Assembly (NCBI RefSeq): GCF_000189635.1
Contig: NW_002476571.1
Coordinates: 584,312 to 648,311, forward strand
Direction: 5' to 3'
DNA from: Tetrahymena thermophila SB210
Taxonomy: Eukaryota; Ciliophora; Oligohymenophorea; Hymenostomatida; Tetrahymenidae
Length of the DNA: 64,000 nt
Positions 35,817 to 48,261 of this stretch are shown here, piece after piece. Below the pieces are notes generated by a model that was given only the letters and a program-made list of their open reading frames with translations, had not been told where the DNA came from and searched no databases. Each line of letters begins with the position of its first letter. Within the stretch, counting starts at the first letter, position 1. Both the position numbers and the translations under genes were made by a program.

Positions 35817-37190
35817 TCAGAAAATACTACCTCTGTAGTAAGTAGAACCTTTCACTTTAGACATTATCACAGAAGACAATTTAATAAGGGATTCGACGTT
35901 TTCTCTAGGAAGAGAGCTGAAATCGGAATTGCTTAAAGTGCTGAGATAATCCTCTAAATCATGAGCTCTTTTGTCAACGAGATAGGCAGTTTTAGAGAAA
36001 CCGAATATTTCCTAGTTCTTAGAATTAGGAGATAAGAATGAGGAGTTGTTCAAATTAATTTAGGTATTGTTGGTAACTCTGTTTGCAAAAGAGGGTTTAG
36101 GAGATAAATTATAACCCATTCCATTGCTTTTAATTTTATTTTTTGTTTGGTTCAATAATTGACTTAAGCTGTTTCCACTTGCTGAGTTAGATCTCTTTAA
36201 GTTGAAGGCTGCTGATCCTAGGGAAGAAGACCCAGGAATTTAAGTTGTTAATGCTGATTTTGTTCCCTTGACATTGATTTATGGGCTGTTTTGAGTGGCA
36301 GGATATTCAAAGTCTTGGAACTGAGAATCAACAGGGGAACCAAGGCGCTTAACAAGTCTGTTAGGACTGAATAGCTTTTAGGAATATCTGGTAGGAGAGT
36401 AGCTTATTACTTTTTAATTGAAGATATTCAAACTTCTTGGTTGCTATGAGTTTCTTCTTTTGAAGGGAGATTAATTTTATAATTGGCTTGATGCATATAA
36501 AGAAGATAATCCGCTTGTTGGTATTTGAACTTGCTGTTATTAAGCAGATTCAAAAATCTTTGAATTTTACTATCTGCCAAACAAATTGAGAGTGCTAGAG
36601 CGAGCTGGACTATATTAACTTGAAATAAGAGGAGTATTGCTTTTTTATGTAGGACTCAAATTTGCTAGTTTCTTTCTGCTTTATTGACGAGCAGCGTTAA
36701 TCTAGTGATTGAAGTGACTAGAGAAGCTAATTTCTTTGATTTCACGTTACAAATTATCTAATCCGCTTGCAATTGGGTTAACTACGCTACGATTAAATTA
36801 TGAATTGTGCTAGGCATGCTATTGGCACTATTCATGTAAATTCTCTTTATAAAGGTATGACTTCTAAGGAGAGTGCTATTAAATGCCAATGGTTGCTTTC
36901 TTGTTAGGAGAAATGTTAGAAGCATGTCTTGAGTTAGGAATAAATCCACCTCCTAGTTAAAATACTTATGAAGTAGTGTTTTTTGCACTGACAAATGAAT
37001 TAGATGCGAATGGTTGGTAACCACCTACACTTTACTAAGGAGACTCCAAAATTAACTTGGAATGAGAAGTCTCAGCCTTTCTCTTAGTTTCGTTACGGAA
37101 ACTACGGAATTCAGAAAAAACATCTTCAGCGCTTCTTTTAGAAGGAGATAGTTAGGTTTTTTAGGCACTGCGTTGTAAAAATGAAGTCAT
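35817..37190 (-). CDS. Ser-Pro-rich protein with S-P-x-K/R motifs (457 aa)
   Basis: Single exon from ATG to TGA, 457 residues, starting MTSFLQRSAQKTQLSPSKRS. The protein is basic and rich in Ser, Asn, Gln and Pro with little predicted order. Motifs of the S-P-x-(K/R) type recur: SPSKR, SPNKK, SPQKS, SPARS, SPFKR, SPTRY, SPNR and SPKPS. These are consensus cyclin-dependent-kinase sites, so the protein is probably a multi-site CDK or MAPK substrate. The C-terminal 60 residues (FGFSKTAYLVDKRAHDLEDY, then LSTLSNSDFSSLPRENVESL) look more ordered and helical and may be the conserved functional part. There is no signal peptide or membrane segment. Phospho-regulated cytoskeletal, nuclear or cell-cycle roles are possible; the family is not recognised. 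Confidence 0.9.
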
Positions 37191-38785
37191 TTTATATCTG
37201 TTTTTAATGATAAAAATAATGTTAGATTTATTGATTGCATCACATTTCAAACTATATTTTTAGTTAGAAATTGCTCAAGAAATGTCGCTAACTAATTTGC
37301 TAAGTAAGTAATTTATAAAGTAAATATTTCTAACCTAAATAAATGGTTTGAGTATCTGTGATTGTATGTTTGTTTGTTTGTTTGGATTCAAATAACCTTT
37401 GATTTTATTCTTTTTTATTTAAAGTTTTTAAATGTGCAATCAAGCAAATCTATGCGCTTCTTTTCTTAGATTTTTGTTTATATGATAAATTGTTGCTTTT
37501 AGGTTAGTTATAAGTATTTTTTGTTTATTTGTGCTAATCAATTTGAAATAAATTTTTATTTATAACTTCCTCTTTCTTAATATTTTTTCATTAAAATAAA
37601 TAATCACTAGCTATTAATTTTTCGCTGATGAAAAACTTTCTTAACTTCACTTTAACCATGATAATTAATTAATTATTATTGTTGTTAAGATATTTGAAAA
37701 AAAATATAATTATCTTTCCAAGATATAAAGACACAGTTTGCTTTGTTAAAAATATTTAATAATTAACCACTTCAAACAAATAATAAACAAATTTAAAACC
37801 CACTCATTAATCTAATTCAAAAATTAGACCTATTCAAAATTTTTACAAAAAATTTAAAAATTAACTTTTTTTCAATTAACAAAAAAAAAAAAATCTAAGT
37901 TTTTTAATTATTTTAGTTTGAAAAATAACAAATAAATATAATAAAAAATATTATTCATAAATAGCCAAATAAAAGTTTAAAAAAACATTTATTTTATTCT
38001 ATTTATTTTTTAAAATTTATACTCAAATATTTCAACGCAAAAGGCTACCTACTGACTAGTCAATCAACTAGTATTTAAATAAAAGAAGTTTAAAAATATT
38101 AATTTTACTTCTTTTTGATTTATTTATTGATTTTAAATTAGATTCAAAAAAATGTAAATATAATGAAATCTTTTCAAATTTGTTTAAAAAAATGGAGATT
38201 TTTGTTTGCTTGCTTTTAAGTGATAAAATAAATATAAAGTTTGAATTCTAAAATATTTTATAAAAAAAAAACTTTATTTTATCTTTTTCTAAATGGAGAT
38301 AAGCTTTTTCATATTCTTGCATTAAATTAAAGCAAATAAATTAGTAATAATTATTTTAAATCTTTTAAGTAATTAATAATTATTAAATATCAAAAATAAA
38401 AGCTTTCAAATTTTAATATATAATCAGTAATCTACATATCCATAATAAATATTCAATTAAAGATTTACTATTGTTTACTTCATTTTATAATACACTACAA
38501 AAAAACCAATTTAACTACTATTTTTTATATTTATTTAAAATGCTTTTTATTTGTTTTCAATGATTAGAATTTGTAAAAATTGCTGTTTAAGGTTTTCAGA
38601 CAGACAGCAACCTAAATTATAATATTGAATATATATATCTTAGAATTGTAGCAGATTCCAATATAGAAATTTTTAATAATTTTTACTCATTTTTATAAAG
38701 TTTTAAATTGTGTCTATATATTAATTAATAAATAAATAAAATTGCTTTTAATAGATATTACTCTTTCAATATTTTTATTTGATTT
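37191..38785. other. Intergenic region
   Basis: Spacer between the Ser-Pro-rich gene start and the 3' end of the RING gene, both minus. It contains TTTG repeats (about 37369-37385) and long A/T runs. No gene seen. Confidence 0.5.
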
Positions 38786-39514
38786 TCATTAGATAAATAA
38801 TTTTTATGGAACATTATCAGAAAGAGTAGGTAGGTGAATGACTATTTCAGATGTATTTTAACAATTATTGTAATGAGGAATGTCTTTTCTAGAACTATAT
38901 AATCCAAAAGGAGCCAGTCTCGAAGAGGCACATGGTAATTCTTCTTGGATATTTAGATTGTTCACATAGCAGACTACAATGTTTTATGCCTAGTTATTTT
39001 TATTAGGTTAGATACGAGAAATAATCCCTACACACCAAATATTATTGGAGTCTCTTATATCTATTTTCATTCCGATTTGCCAATCTGAAATTTACTTTTT
39101 TTATCTTTATTATATGCATTCAGCTTTTCTTTTATTGAAATTTTATAATTCTGATGGATGATTACGCTCTATAAACTCCTATATCAAATTGTCTAGTAAA
39201 AAACAAGACCTTATTTCTTAATTCTTTATGCTTGAATCGCAAACTAAACATTTATCAAACAATAACTCATATTCTGTAAGGCATGTTTCACAAAAAGCAT
39301 GCCCACATTTAGTGCTCGTACTGCAGCATATATACTACAAACAAATAGCACAAATAAAATCCTTTTCTAAATGTCTTATTTCGCTTATTTTTTGTTTATG
39401 AGCCTATGCTTCTTAACTAAGCTTCTATCTTCTTTCTTTTCTTTTTGTGAACCTAGATTTTCTTATAAATTTTTTCACTTTTAACTCTTACTACTTTAAT
39501 TCTTCTCCCTCCAT
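38786..39514 (-). CDS. RING-finger protein with chromo-barrel/MBT-like domain
   Basis: Single exon, 242 residues. The basic N-terminus (KVKKFIRKSRFTKRKERRQK) is followed by a C3HC4 RING at about 55-95: CAIC, then TKCGH, FCETC, and CLVC, with all eight zinc ligands present. After a helical linker, residues about 145-220 read DWQIGMKIDIRDSNNIWCVG, then VVCYVNNLN and SRLAPFGLYSSRKDIPHYNN. This pattern (WKVGxKIDVRDxxNIWC...HYEGW...SPRLAPxxxxTSRxDIP) is typical of the chromo-barrel or MBT-like module found in several ciliate ubiquitin-system proteins. RING proteins of this kind are usually ubiquitin E3 ligases; the second domain would select the target, perhaps methylated or acidic. E3 activity is inferred; the RING is certain. 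Confidence 0.93.
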
Positions 39515-40060
39515 TTTCTATATATCTTTATATCAATCAATATATCTATTTATTAATTAATTTATTTTTTTAATCTTTCTATCTTATTTTACTAATCTGA
39601 TACTAATTTTTATCAAATAATATCTTACTGAAATCTTTATAAATTTTGGCGCTACATTCCAATTATTATCTAATTTATATTAATTTTTCAGACCCCAACT
39701 TACCCATTTATTAACAAATCAAATAAACCATAATTATTCTAAAAATAGCAGCACCAATTCTATACTAAATCCTTAAAATCTTTTTAAATTTATTAATTAT
39801 CTAGTAAAAACAAATATTTCTAAAACATAAGTTTATTCTATAGAGTTATTACAGTATAGAAAATTATACAGACAAATTTATTTTACTTTTATTAAAATAT
39901 TTTTTAACAAATAAAAATAACTAATGAATATGAATAAAAACATATTAAGATCAAAGTCTAAAAAAAAGGTTTATTTGAGATTTTAAAAGAATTGTTGTGT
40001 AAACACACATAATAACATGAAGAACCGAATAAATCAAAAACTACTTAATTATCTATTTGT
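39515..40060. other. Intergenic spacer
   Basis: AT-rich DNA between two minus-strand genes, holding the RING gene promoter. No gene seen. Confidence 0.5.
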
Positions 40061-41686
40061 TCACATTATGCTATAGTCTGATTCTTTATCAACTCTTGAT
40101 GAAGAATATTAAAAGTTAGAATTATAAGTTTACTTTCTTGATTTATTATTACATTATGAAAGAGAATCTTATTCTAATTTTTATTTTTTCTTTTTTTCTT
40201 TCAAAGCTGAAATACTGATTTAGTTAATTTACTAATTAATATTAGATATAAGAGATTTATCAGCACCTCTCCTTTTTTACTGTGGAGACTATTTATTGTT
40301 AAAGCACCTGTTTAAATATGACATAGTCTTTCCTCTAGTAAGTTAATTTTCTCTTTAGTTTTATTTTTTATACTTTTTATCTTAAAGACGGTTATATTTC
40401 ATTATAACTCCTTCAATATTATTTAAAGGAAAGTAGCGCTAATAAGTTTTAAAAGTTTCAAAATCTGGTAATACAGACCATACTTACTCATCTGAGTGAA
40501 CCTTATTCTTTTCTTTGCCATTGCTTTAAAGAAAATGAATATTATTAAGGAGATCTAAACCCACAATAGCACTTTATCTCTATTTTTAATGAGTTGCTAT
40601 CATATTTGAGCTAGGTGGTTTTATATATTTAAAAGAACTTGGTTATATTTCTTTGCCTTCTTATTATATTGAAGGAAGAGCTACTTTCATATTCAAATTA
40701 ATATTATTATTACTAAGAATTTGCTAGTTTTAAGTTTTATCACTATAATTTGTGCTACTTTATTTTTAGTGATGCACTTTTATTGAATTTTTTAATTCTG
40801 AGTTTTATTCTGAAGAGCACTGTGAAGGCTGATTTGATGCAGTGGAGATTTGTCTTGACATTTAATTTAAAAGTTAGTTTTCAATTTAATTTATGGTAAC
40901 AGTTTTTGTTATTCTTCTTTTATTTGTTCTCATTAAAATACCTTGATTTTAATTGTTATTTATTTCTGAAGCTGCTATGACTGTGTTAGTAGCATTAGAC
41001 TTTCCTTCTTTTAATTTATTTTACCTTCTTAATGGACTATCCGGATATTCAGGGAATTCTTGGTCATATGACCGCTTTCTAGTGAACTGAGATTGAGTCT
41101 TACTTTCTATTTTTAATTTAGACCCGTTCGACTAGTTCTGTTACTTGAAAAGCTTTAAAATATCTTACTCAAAAGAACTCATATTCATTTTTTTCTCTAA
41201 TCCTTAAAAGTAAGCATCTGTTTATATTGTTGGATTTTACTCATTCTGCTAGTTATTTTATTCTCTGAGGACATCATTGTCTAAATCCATAGAATAAATA
41301 GAATGTAAGCCTTTTATAACATTTCCTGTTTTTTATTTTTTAGCAAATGATTACTTAGCAGTATTTTGAGGTACAATTTATTGTTAAATGATTAGATTTT
41401 CGATTATTGATGTTTCTTTTGGTTAAAACTCTTGATTATTTGTCTCATTTATATCTACACTATTCTATTCCGGTGCAATTGAAGGCTCGTTAGTGTTTTA
41501 TTAATGAAGAACCTTAAAAGTACTAGCTTAATTCTAAAAATCAGAGTCCTATTCTTAGACACTTTTTTATTCTTGTCTTAAATATTCTTGAATGCATTCT
41601 AAGAAAGGTATGTCTTCATCTATTTCTTCATCATCTTCATCAACTACCAACTCGTAAATCATTTCATTATACTCACTTTTTATCAT
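40061..41686 (-). CDS. Acidic-N-terminus protein of unknown function (541 aa)
   Basis: Single exon of 542 codons from ATG to TGA with TAA and TAG as Gln throughout. The first 45 residues are strongly acidic (VVDEDDEEIDEDIPFLECIQ) and contain a short amphipathic helix, like a transactivation or docking segment. The middle is Gln/Asn/Ser-rich with a basic cluster followed by EFPEYPDSPLRR, which could serve as a nuclear localisation or phospho-site. Near the C-terminus comes a more ordered stretch, DEQVWSVLPDFETFKTYQRY and PLNNIEGVIMKYNRLQDKKY, then a Lys-rich tail. I do not recognise the family. Nuclear regulatory protein is a guess from composition only. Confidence 0.85.
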
Positions 41687-42012
41687 TTTTATAATTGGGC
41701 ATCTAAATGAAATTTAAAAAAGATTAACTAAAATGCCTAACAAAATAATTTTTAAAAAGTAAAATATTTTAAGAATGCATTTTTAATATAAAATAATTAA
41801 TTTAATTAATAAGTTTTAATTATACTATCAGATTTTTGTTGATTTATTTTATGTGTTTATTTATTTCTTTATTAAATTTATTTTGATAATAACAATTTAG
41901 CAAGTGAAAATTTTCCTAATTTTTAATTCAACATGAATTGACTTTTTGTATTGTGTTAATCTAACAAAAAAGTAAAATTAATTTTACTAAAAAACTTAAA
42001 ATTTAGTGTTTG
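41687..42012. other. Short spacer between minus-strand genes
   Basis: AT-rich DNA between the unknown acidic gene and the K+ channel 3' end. No gene seen. Confidence 0.5.
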
Positions 42013-45000
42013 TCAAACAAGTTAAAAAAATCTAAGGTATTTTATTTGTTTATTTGTTTGTTTGCTTGCTTGTTTTTTTGATTTCTTGTATTTGAAAGTT
42101 ACAATAATAATATTTTTTATTTAAAAATCAATAATGACAAAAATGATGATTTACTTTACAAAAAACTCAAAATCGTTAAAATTCTCAAAGATATCATGTT
42201 CGTCTAAATATTTATCAGAATTTTCTTTTTTTTGTATTTCTTGACTTAATATTCCAGTAATGTCCAACCTAATTTCTCTAAGTTTATATCTAACTTCTGA
42301 TTCATACTTAAAAGAGTTATATTTCTTTTTTTTTCTCCTATCATGATTCTTTCTTAATTAAATGCAGTCCTTGCCTTTGTTTTGAATAATGTAAGTAGTA
42401 TTACGATCATTCATATCTTTTTTTGGGTTGATGATAGGGCACTCCAACACTCCATGATTAAATTATTAACAGGTGGAACATTTTAAATCAAATTCTTTCA
42501 TTTCAAATAGAATTTAATCTTTTATATAGCAAAATCTTTACTAACATTAAATTTTTGAAAATAATTAAGTAAAAAAGTTTCCTATAAATTAATAAATAAA
42601 TAATAAAGTAAGTAGCTAGCTAATATTTTTACATAGTCCAATGGGTAGCTTTTAATAACCTCAAGGAAAGAAATTCTATTAATGCTGACAACTCTCGTTA
42701 TTTCAGAGCTTTTTGCAAACAGCGTTCTAGGAAATCCTGTGAAAAAACCCCTTTATCCTGTGCCTTATCCAGGCTTTTTTAATGAAAAAGAAATTAATTT
42801 AATATCTAAAATAATTTTTTCATTTTTTTTTTAAATTAAAAAAATAAATTCTTACAAGGATATTTCCAAGTTTTACTTATTCTTGTGTTATTATAAATAA
42901 TTCTAGTTTTCCACTTAGGACAATATAATAATTCTCATCTGTTTCTCCTTAAGAAAATAAAATATCATCTCTAGCAAGTAGCTTCTCAGTCATTTTAAGA
43001 GAAACATGCTTCAGAAAATTTTTTGAGAAATTTAATTAGAAAATTTTATGATTTTATAAAATCTTTCCAAAAAAATCTTGTTTAATTTCATTTTATAGAT
43101 GTATCTATACTTTCTTTAATATCAATTCTCCTTATTGGCTCCCTCTTTGCTCTTATTAATCTGCATATTCAAGTGCTCTTAAAATTTTTCTTTGTAATTT
43201 GACATTTATTTTTCTATTGATCATATATTGCTAGATCTGAAATTTATTTTATCTATATAAATAAAATAGTTTTATACACATTATTAAATGAATACTTTAT
43301 ATCCTCATTAATTAATTATAAATTTATTTATTTACTTATTATTTAATTAATTAACCCTATATTGGGAATATTATTTAATTATTTCAGGTAAAATATAAAT
43401 TAATTAATTAATGAGGATTGGCAGCATATATTTATAATTAATATTATTTTTATAAATAAAGATTTAAATTACTTAAAATTAAAAGACTTTTTTTACAAAT
43501 CTCTGAAAATAGTTCCTATTGTATTTACTGCATAAGCAAATACACCACAAGAAGTTAGCGCCATCAAAATTACGTAAATTTTTTCACTATTCGATATAGG
43601 AACAATATCTCCATATCCCACTGTCATCATTGTAATAAACGCATAATACAAAGAATTTATATATCTAGTTATTTATATTTAATTTAAGAATCAATAAATT
43701 AATTTTAAAAATTGATTGATTAATTAATATAGAGAAAGATATGTTCTATTCCTCAAATTTAAACTAGTCTATTTTAAAATTCATGTAAATATTTTTCAAA
43801 ATAATATTTTAATAAACAAATGATTTTTTAATTTTAATTTTATTCTTTTTTACTTTTTGAAAAATAATATTTTAATCATAAATAAAATATTTGTTAAAAA
43901 TCAATCTTTTTATCAAAATTATTTGCTTTAAATTTTCTACAAATTAATTTATTTAAGAAATACTAAAAAATATTAAAATTAACCTTTCAAAGACAGTGGA
44001 ATCATATATTTTATACTTTTCCAGCCAATTGTTTTGGCTGTCAGAGATGTACATTCCTACAAAATGAAAACCACATCCAGTAAGATGGGCAATAAAAATA
44101 ATAATTAATATAAGTCTAGATAGCTCTGAAGCTTCAGGGTATTTAAATTATAATGAATATGATTCGTCCAATCTAGAAGTTATCCGTTATATTTAAGTAA
44201 TCCTAGCAATTAGAAATGCGATATTCAAATACTCAAAGCTGCCAAGGTTTAAATAATAATAAGTACTGAAGAGGCATACTAAATCTAAAAAAAACTGCCT
44301 TTTAAGATAGTTCTTAACAATCAATGATCGTTTCAAGATTAGATTCCCTTAGTTAAAAAAACCCTTGTTTAAGTTTAAGAGCATTTCTATGACATAAGTG
44401 ATCATTGGTATGTAAACTAGAAAGTTAGTCACAATCAACATATTCACTTTGAAACATGCTTTAAAAGGAATAATAAAGCTTTCAATTGATAAAATTAATA
44501 ATAAATAAGATTCCCATATTAAAATAATAAAATCGTCTGGTGAAAAAGGCTCTTAAAACTTAATTATACAATTTTTATCTTCTTCTTCTTCATCATTTAT
44601 TATATTTTATTTCTTTATATCGTCTTGATCCCCTTTTTTAAAAAACGCCTTGTCTCCAATTATATGTAAGTTATGAGATTCCATCAATATTTTGTATTTA
44701 AAATAAGAACATTAAGATTTTAGCACTTTAAAAAATTTTCTAACATTAAACAAAACACTCCCAAGTCGAATCCAAATTTCTTAAAATTCTTATTTTCTCT
44801 AAAGCTTTTTAGCTCTTATAACTTCATCTTCTTCTTCTAAATCTAATTCTTCAAAATTTTTTTATTCTTTTAGGTAATCTTAATCATAATTATTTTTAAA
44901 ATCTATTCTGTGCTCTTTAACAAAGTAGTGAGTCATTTTTCTTTAAATCTAAGAGTTATTTATGCTAATATTTTCATCAGGATTACTGCTTACTTGCTGA

Positions 45001-45371
45001 ATGTTAATTCCATAAATTTTTTCAAAGCTAGATAATAATGTGTCATTTTAGAATTTACTTATCCATGGCGCTGTTAAAACATTGGAGCTAATTTACTAAC
45101 CCTTTGAGCTTTCTTTAAAATTGACTTCATTTATTTTCTAACTTATGTTGCACATGCTTGAATTTATTTTTTTAACCTCTAAATTATTTCTCTCTACTTA
45201 GCTGTTATCAATTTGATAATCATCATCAATTTAACAATTTTAAGAATTCAGAGTTATCAAAGCCTGAGATGTGTTTTCTAAGTTTTTTTTGTGGTAAATT
45301 TCTTTAGTATCTAAATCCATAAATAATTGTCTTCTCTTTGGAGCTCCATTTAAAGAATCTTCTTCTTCCAT
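42013..45371 (-). CDS. Voltage-gated-type K+ channel with CNBD-like domain
   Basis: Five exons (45371-43984, 43664-43497, 43252-42856, 42773-42633, 42540-42013) splice in frame to 873 residues. The cytosolic N-terminus of about 270 residues is charged. S1-S6 follow at about 280-515, including a weak S4 (IARITQIQRITSRLDE) and the K+ selectivity filter TVGYGD at 477-482. A C-linker starts IQQYMINRKINVKLQRKILR as in EAG/HCN channels. The CNBD-like fold (LFSQGETDENYYIVLSGKLE ... PGQGTGQRGFFTGFPRT) lacks the Glu of the phosphate-binding cassette. After it comes a CSTC-x5-H-x4-C knuckle (CSTCQQFNHGVLECP) seen in many ciliate K+ channels. The protein sits in the plasma or ciliary membrane and sets membrane potential. 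The 3' end is uncertain: the frame stays open through simple sequence to TGA at 42013, and the compelling coding sequence ends near 42150. Confidence 0.92.
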
Positions 45372-47618
45372 TATTTATTTATCTTGCAATATAACAAATT
45401 TTTAATTAGTAAATAGCTAATTTCAATTAAACTTCTACTATTTATCTTCTATTATATTATAAAATAACTATAAAAATATATATTTAAAGTAATTCAATTT
45501 CTTTTGTTATAGTTCTGTCAAAAATAATAAACTAACAAACAAATGTACAAACAAGTGAACAAACAAACAAACAAATAAGCAAGCAATCAAGCTAGACTAC
45601 AAATAAATAAACAAACAAATAATCAGGAATTTTTTCTGCTTTTTATAAAATTTTTAAATTGTTAAAATAGTTGATTTTGATAAACAGCTTCCTTCTCAAT
45701 ATTGTTCTACTTTCTTACATAGTTAAAATTTAAGTTTTAAGAGTTTATAAATAGATGTTTATATAAGTTTTAAATAATAATAAAATAAAAGACTTTTGTT
45801 CATAAATAACAATAATATTTTGAAAAAAATAGTTTTTGATTTCATTTTAAATAAAATAAAAAAATATCATCATTTTTAAAATATAGAATAGCAAAAAGAA
45901 GGATTTTTGAATAAATATATTGACAGCCTTAGGGTTTATAGTTATTTAATGTAAACTAATAAGAAATATATATAATATTATAGTAATTGCATAAACTATT
46001 TTAATTCAATACAAAATTTGATAGAGTAAAAAAAAAAGTTTAAGTTTGTTGAGTTAAAGTTACATAATAGCTAGCATTAACATTTTAATTAAGTAGATAA
46101 ATCAGAAAATCAATTAATTAATTAATAATACGTTAAATGTTTCTTATTAAGAGAAATTATTTAGCTTGTGCTTATATATTTATTCTTATGATTTCAATAA
46201 TACAAAATAAATAAAGAAATAATAAATATTATTTAATAATAAATTCATTTTTATTTTTTTTAAATTTTTTTTATGGTAACAAATTAAAATATAATTTTTT
46301 TGCTCGCTCTTTATTTCTTCTTCAAACATAAATAATTTTACTAAATTTTAAGCTATCAAAAGTAATTTATTTTTTTTTCTCTATTATTGATGAGAGTCTT
46401 CTTTAAAACTAACTATTTTTTCAACCAAATAAAATCAAAATTTTATATTTTTTTTAATAAGGTATAAAATTATTCTATTTTATTTTTAAATTTAATAATA
46501 TTGTTAATTTTTTACCTATTTAAAANNNNNNNNNNNNNNNNNNNNNNNNNNNNNNNNNNNNNNNNNNNNNNNNNNNNNNNNNNNNNNNNNNNNNNNNNNN
46601 NNNNNNNNNNNNNNNNNNNNNNNNNTTATTTATAATTTTGCTTATTGCTTTAGAAAAGCGAATAGACTTTTATTAGATTAAAAAATGAACATATTTTTTT
46701 TAATTGTTTTATTAATTAATATAAATATAAATAAATCATCTATAATAAGAATCAATTTAAAGGATCAAACATAAAAAGTTCATTATTTGTTTTGATAATA
46801 GAATGTCAAAAATTATTTATTTTTTTTTGTTTTTTATCTCTAAAGATATAGAATTTTTAAATTTATCAAATAATGTTTATAGTAAATATTGATATTTTTA
46901 CTATCAAAAGGGCTTTGTACTTACTATAAAAAATTAAAATTAAAAATGGTTTTTTTAACCTATAAATTTACATTTTTATTTGAAAATAGCAAAAAGGTAT
47001 AAAGAAAGGAATGAACGAATAGAAAATAGACAGAAGGAAGGAATATGCCAGCAATAAGTTAAATAAAAAACTAAATCTATCTAAACTTATCATTTTTAAA
47101 TTTCAGCTTGATGCAAAAAAAATAAGCAATCTAAATTGTTTGAAATATTTATTTATAGATTTTATTTGAAATTAATGAACTAAAATAATATTTTTGTTTT
47201 TAAAAATTGATCACAAAAATAAATAAACATTATTAAGTGTATATTTTATGTATTTATTTATTATTTTCCAAATATCTTTTAAAATTTTATAAATGATTTT
47301 CATAAGTTAGTTAGTATTATAGCATTCTGAGTGTTATGGATTAGTTTTATTATGCTTAGATAACATATTAATAGCAAGTAAGTAAATAAATAGAAAGAAC
47401 TAAAGAAAAATGAAGGTTTTTTGTGATTTTTTGGTAATAATAGCGTGATGCTTTAATTAATTTAATTGAGGAAGATAATATTTATATTGCAAATATCAAA
47501 GCAAAAATAAATTGAGATTTATAAGTTTTAAAGAACTAATTAAATACAATTTATTGATAATAAAAAATAGTTAAAAAATAATACATTAAAAGATAAATAT
47601 AGATTTTTGAAAAAGTAA
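45372..47618. other. Intergenic region with scaffold gap
   Basis: Divergent upstream region of the K+ channel (minus) and the short coiled-coil gene (plus). It contains AAAC/CAAA repeats at about 45535-45620, several poly-T runs and the second 100-N gap. No ORF of note on either strand. Confidence 0.6.
46526..46625. other. Assembly gap (100 N)
   Basis: Exactly 100 N, placeholder of unknown true size within an intergenic AT-rich region. Confidence 0.95.
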
Positions 47619-48261
47619 ATGAACAGCTCATTAAAATACGGAAAGGGTTCTAGACCTGAAGATGACTATCAACAATACAATAACACTCAAAAGGGATTCA
47701 ACAATACTCAATCCTCTTTTGGCACCAACCCTGCTTCTCTTAAGGGCAAGCTTATGTCATTAGAAGTAATAAATTAATTGAAATTTTCACATTTATAATA
47801 GCGATAATAAACAGATAGTTGATTGTAGTTGGTACTTAAAATATTTTTACAAACAAACAAACAATTAAATAAAACGAAGCAATTCTTGTTTATTAAACTC
47901 AATATAGAAAAATATAAAACTAATAAAATGTTTTTTAAAACAGGAAATGATTAAAAACATAGCTGACGAAATGAATTTCCACAAGAAGGAAGTTTAAATC
48001 TTGAAGAGTGAAAAGGACACATTATAATCTGTCCTTTCTATGAAAACCCAAGATGTTAAGAAGACTTTGACAAGCGAATTAATGAGAATCGAAGAAGAAA
48101 TGAAGAGACATTTCGCTCATCAAAAGGCTGAAAATGCTCGTTTACAATAGTAAATTACTTCTTTGAAGGGTGAAAAGACCGCTCTTCAATAATAACTTTT
48201 GGGATTGCAAAGAAGAATTACTGAACTCGAAATGCAAGTTGGTAACGAAGATAACCATTGA
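47619..48261 (+). CDS. Short coiled-coil protein, strongly biased codons (154 aa)
   Basis: Exon 1 (47619-47765, 49 codons) and exon 2 (47944-48261) join in phase 0 across a 178-nt GT...AG intron. The first 45 residues are polar and disordered (KGSRPEDDYQQYNNTQKGF). The rest is one continuous coiled coil (SLEEMIKNIADEMNFHKKEV through QQQLLGLQRRITELEMQVGN) ending EDNH. Codons such as AAG, GAA, GCT, CTT and GTC dominate, in contrast with AT-richer neighbours, a sign of high expression in Tetrahymena. The size and the regular heptads resemble abundant ciliary or basal-body coiled-coil proteins, but I cannot name the family. Frame and splice sites are secure. Confidence 0.92.

Noticed and set aside
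34078..35936. Plus-strand ORFs at 34078-34314 and 35736-35936
   Set aside because: Antisense shadows of the Asn/Gln-rich and Ser-Pro-rich genes.
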